Shown here: one piece after another, positions 6,289 to 7,274 of the stretch
Layout of the letters: each line of letters starts with the position of its first letter
Numbering within the stretch: the first letter of the stretch is position 1
Source of the DNA: CALESS01 sp964405455
Lineage (GTDB): Bacteria > Chloroflexota > Anaerolineae > Anaerolineales > Anaerolineaceae
NCBI GenBank assembly: GCA_964405455.1
Contig: CAYOOA010000097.1
Span: 1 to 7,274 of the forward strand
Length of the DNA stretch: 7,274 nt
Direction of reading: 5' to 3'
Made by a program: the position numbers and the translations under genes
Notes under the pieces: generated by a model
Databases searched by the model: none
The model's input: only the letters and a program-made list of their open reading frames with translations
What the model was told of the DNA's origin: nothing

Positions 6289-7274
6289 AAACGGCCTGGC
6301 GGTTGTTAGTATTTCTCAGGCCATACCTTGGCATGGTGGGCTTATCCATCCTGGCGGGAACAGCGACCATCGCCTGCGGGGTCGGCTTGCTGGGGACCTC
6401 AGCCTATTTACTGGCGACGGCCGCCCTGAGGCCATCCATCGCCGTACTGCAGGTGGCGATCGTGGGAGTACGATTCTTCGGCCTCAGCCGGGGGATCTTC
6501 CGATACCTGGAACGGTTGGCGTCGCATACTGTCAACCTGCAGCTACTGAGTCAATGGCGCGCCTGGTTCTTCCGCGCCCTGGTACCGCTGGCGCCGGCCC
6601 GCCTGGCGTACACAACCAGCGGGGATTTATTAACCCGCGCAGTGGCGGATATCGAGACTCTTGAGAATTTTTATGTCCGGGTGGTTTCACCGTCGATAAC
6701 TTCGCTGGTAATCACCCTCGGGATGGGCTTTTTCACGGGCCACTACCAGCCTATCCTGGGGTGGCTGACAGCAGCCGGTTTGATCCTGGGCTGTTTTGTG
6801 GTTCCGCTGATTATACGACTTGCGGCTGCTCCAGCCGGAAAGGAAATCATCCATCAACGGGCTGTTTACATCAGCCAGGTGGTGGAGATGACCCAGGGAT
6901 TGGGAGATTTAATTATTTATGATCCGACCGGCCTGTTTTTTGGAGAAGTCAGGGAATCTGGACAAAAAATTGGGAAAAACCAGGTGCAAATCAGCTGGCT
7001 GACCGGCCTGGGGAATGGCCTGGTTGTATTCCTGACGGGTGGGACGGCCTGGTTATTCCTTTTCTGTGCCATCCCACTGGTGAGTCTGGGCACTTTCAAC
7101 GGCGTTGACTTAACCGTCCTGGTTTTGTCTGTCCTGGCATCCTTTGAGATCAGCCAGAGCATGGTACCGGCGGCCGGGATGCTTGAGGCCAGCCTGCAGG
7201 CAGCGCAGCGATTATTTGATTTGGCTGATACCGAAGCCGAGATCAATGAACCGACCCATCCGGAGGAAATGCCA
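6285..7274 (+). CDS. cydC: Thiol reductant ABC exporter subunit CydC, 3' end cut by window edge
   Basis: Partner of CydD. The frame is open from GTG 6285 to the last base, giving 330 codons of what is usually about 560-580 residues. The visible part is the transmembrane domain only. It carries the CydC hallmark RYLERLASH (73-81), then PLAPARL (101-107), SGDLLTRAVADIETLENFYVRV (roughly 112-133) and a membrane helix pair near 138-180. Two further hydrophobic segments (about 243-268 and 274-290) precede the linker at about 305-330. The nucleotide-binding domain lies beyond the window, so its Walker motifs cannot be judged. GTG is chosen because it overlaps the cydD stop as GTGA and has GGGGG (6275-6279) 5 nt upstream; there is no nearby ATG that preserves the N-terminal helix. 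The protein probably pairs with CydD one-to-one. Confidence 0.93.
   Translation, partial: MKTAWRLLVFLRPYLGMVGLSILAGTATIACGVGLLGTSAYLLATAALRPSIAVLQVAIVGVRFFGLSRGIFRYLERLASHTVNLQLLSQWRAWFFRALVPLAPARLAYTTSGDLLTRAVADIETLENFYVRVVSPSITSLVITLGMGFFTGHYQPILGWLTAAGLILGCFVVPLIIRLAAAPAGKEIIHQRAVYISQVVEMTQGLGDLIIYDPTGLFFGEVRESGQKIGKNQVQISWLTGLGNGLVVFLTGGTAWLFLFCAIPLVSLGTFNGVDLTVLVLSVLASFEISQSMVPAAGMLEASLQAAQRLFDLADTEAEINEPTHPEEMP

Noticed and set aside
1..7274. CRISPR array, insertion sequence, attachment site, toxin-antitoxin or phage defence system
   Set aside because: No spaced direct repeats, transposase, integrase or defence-type genes are visible; a tRNA gene at the left edge alone does not show an integration site.

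Overview
The window is a bacterial chromosomal segment of moderately high G+C (mid-50s percent, judged by eye) with all genes on the + strand. It carries the 3' part of a tRNA-Ala(GGC) gene, a leucine-specific T-box leader, leuS, a creatininase-family amidohydrolase, an integral-membrane M50B-like metalloprotease candidate, cydD, and a cydC that is cut by the right edge. The leuS T-box and a LeuRS without an expanded leucine-specific insert resemble Firmicutes. The protein style, together with cydDC and the creatininase, would also fit Chloroflexota (Anaerolineae-like). That assignment is an inference from sequence style and was not checked by a search.

Layout: positions 1-54 are the end of the tRNA, whose CCA is not fully encoded. 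Positions 55-106 hold an imperfect hairpin. About 107-361 is a T-box riboswitch: Stem I has a specifier loop with codon CTC, followed by Stem II and Stem III hairpins, the AGGGTGGTACCGCG antiterminator element and an intrinsic terminator. It controls leuS (413-2863). The creatininase-like gene (2872-3555) starts 8 nt after the leuS stop with its own ribosome binding site, so the two are probably co-transcribed and both placed under the leucyl-tRNA switch. A 104-nt gap follows, with a perfect 12-bp palindrome immediately upstream of a consensus TATAAT. Next comes the HELGH membrane protein (3660-4508). A 43-nt gap contains a well-formed -35/-10 pair placed so that the cydD transcript would begin at or next to its ATG. 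cydD (4552-6288) and cydC (6285 to beyond the edge) overlap by 4 nt (GTGA).

How the genes work together: leuS charges tRNA-Leu, and the T-box lets transcription through when uncharged tRNA-Leu accumulates. CydDC is a heterodimeric ABC exporter of thiols (cysteine/glutathione-type reductants) needed for cytochrome bd maturation; cydAB is not in this window. The creatininase-family protein and the M50B-like protein have recognisable family motifs but no assignable substrates. No mobile element, CRISPR array, phage gene or clear new multi-gene system is visible. The items that most deserve a second look are the palindrome/promoter at 3593-3630, the possible leaderless cydD start, and the uncharacterised membrane metalloprotease beside cydDC.
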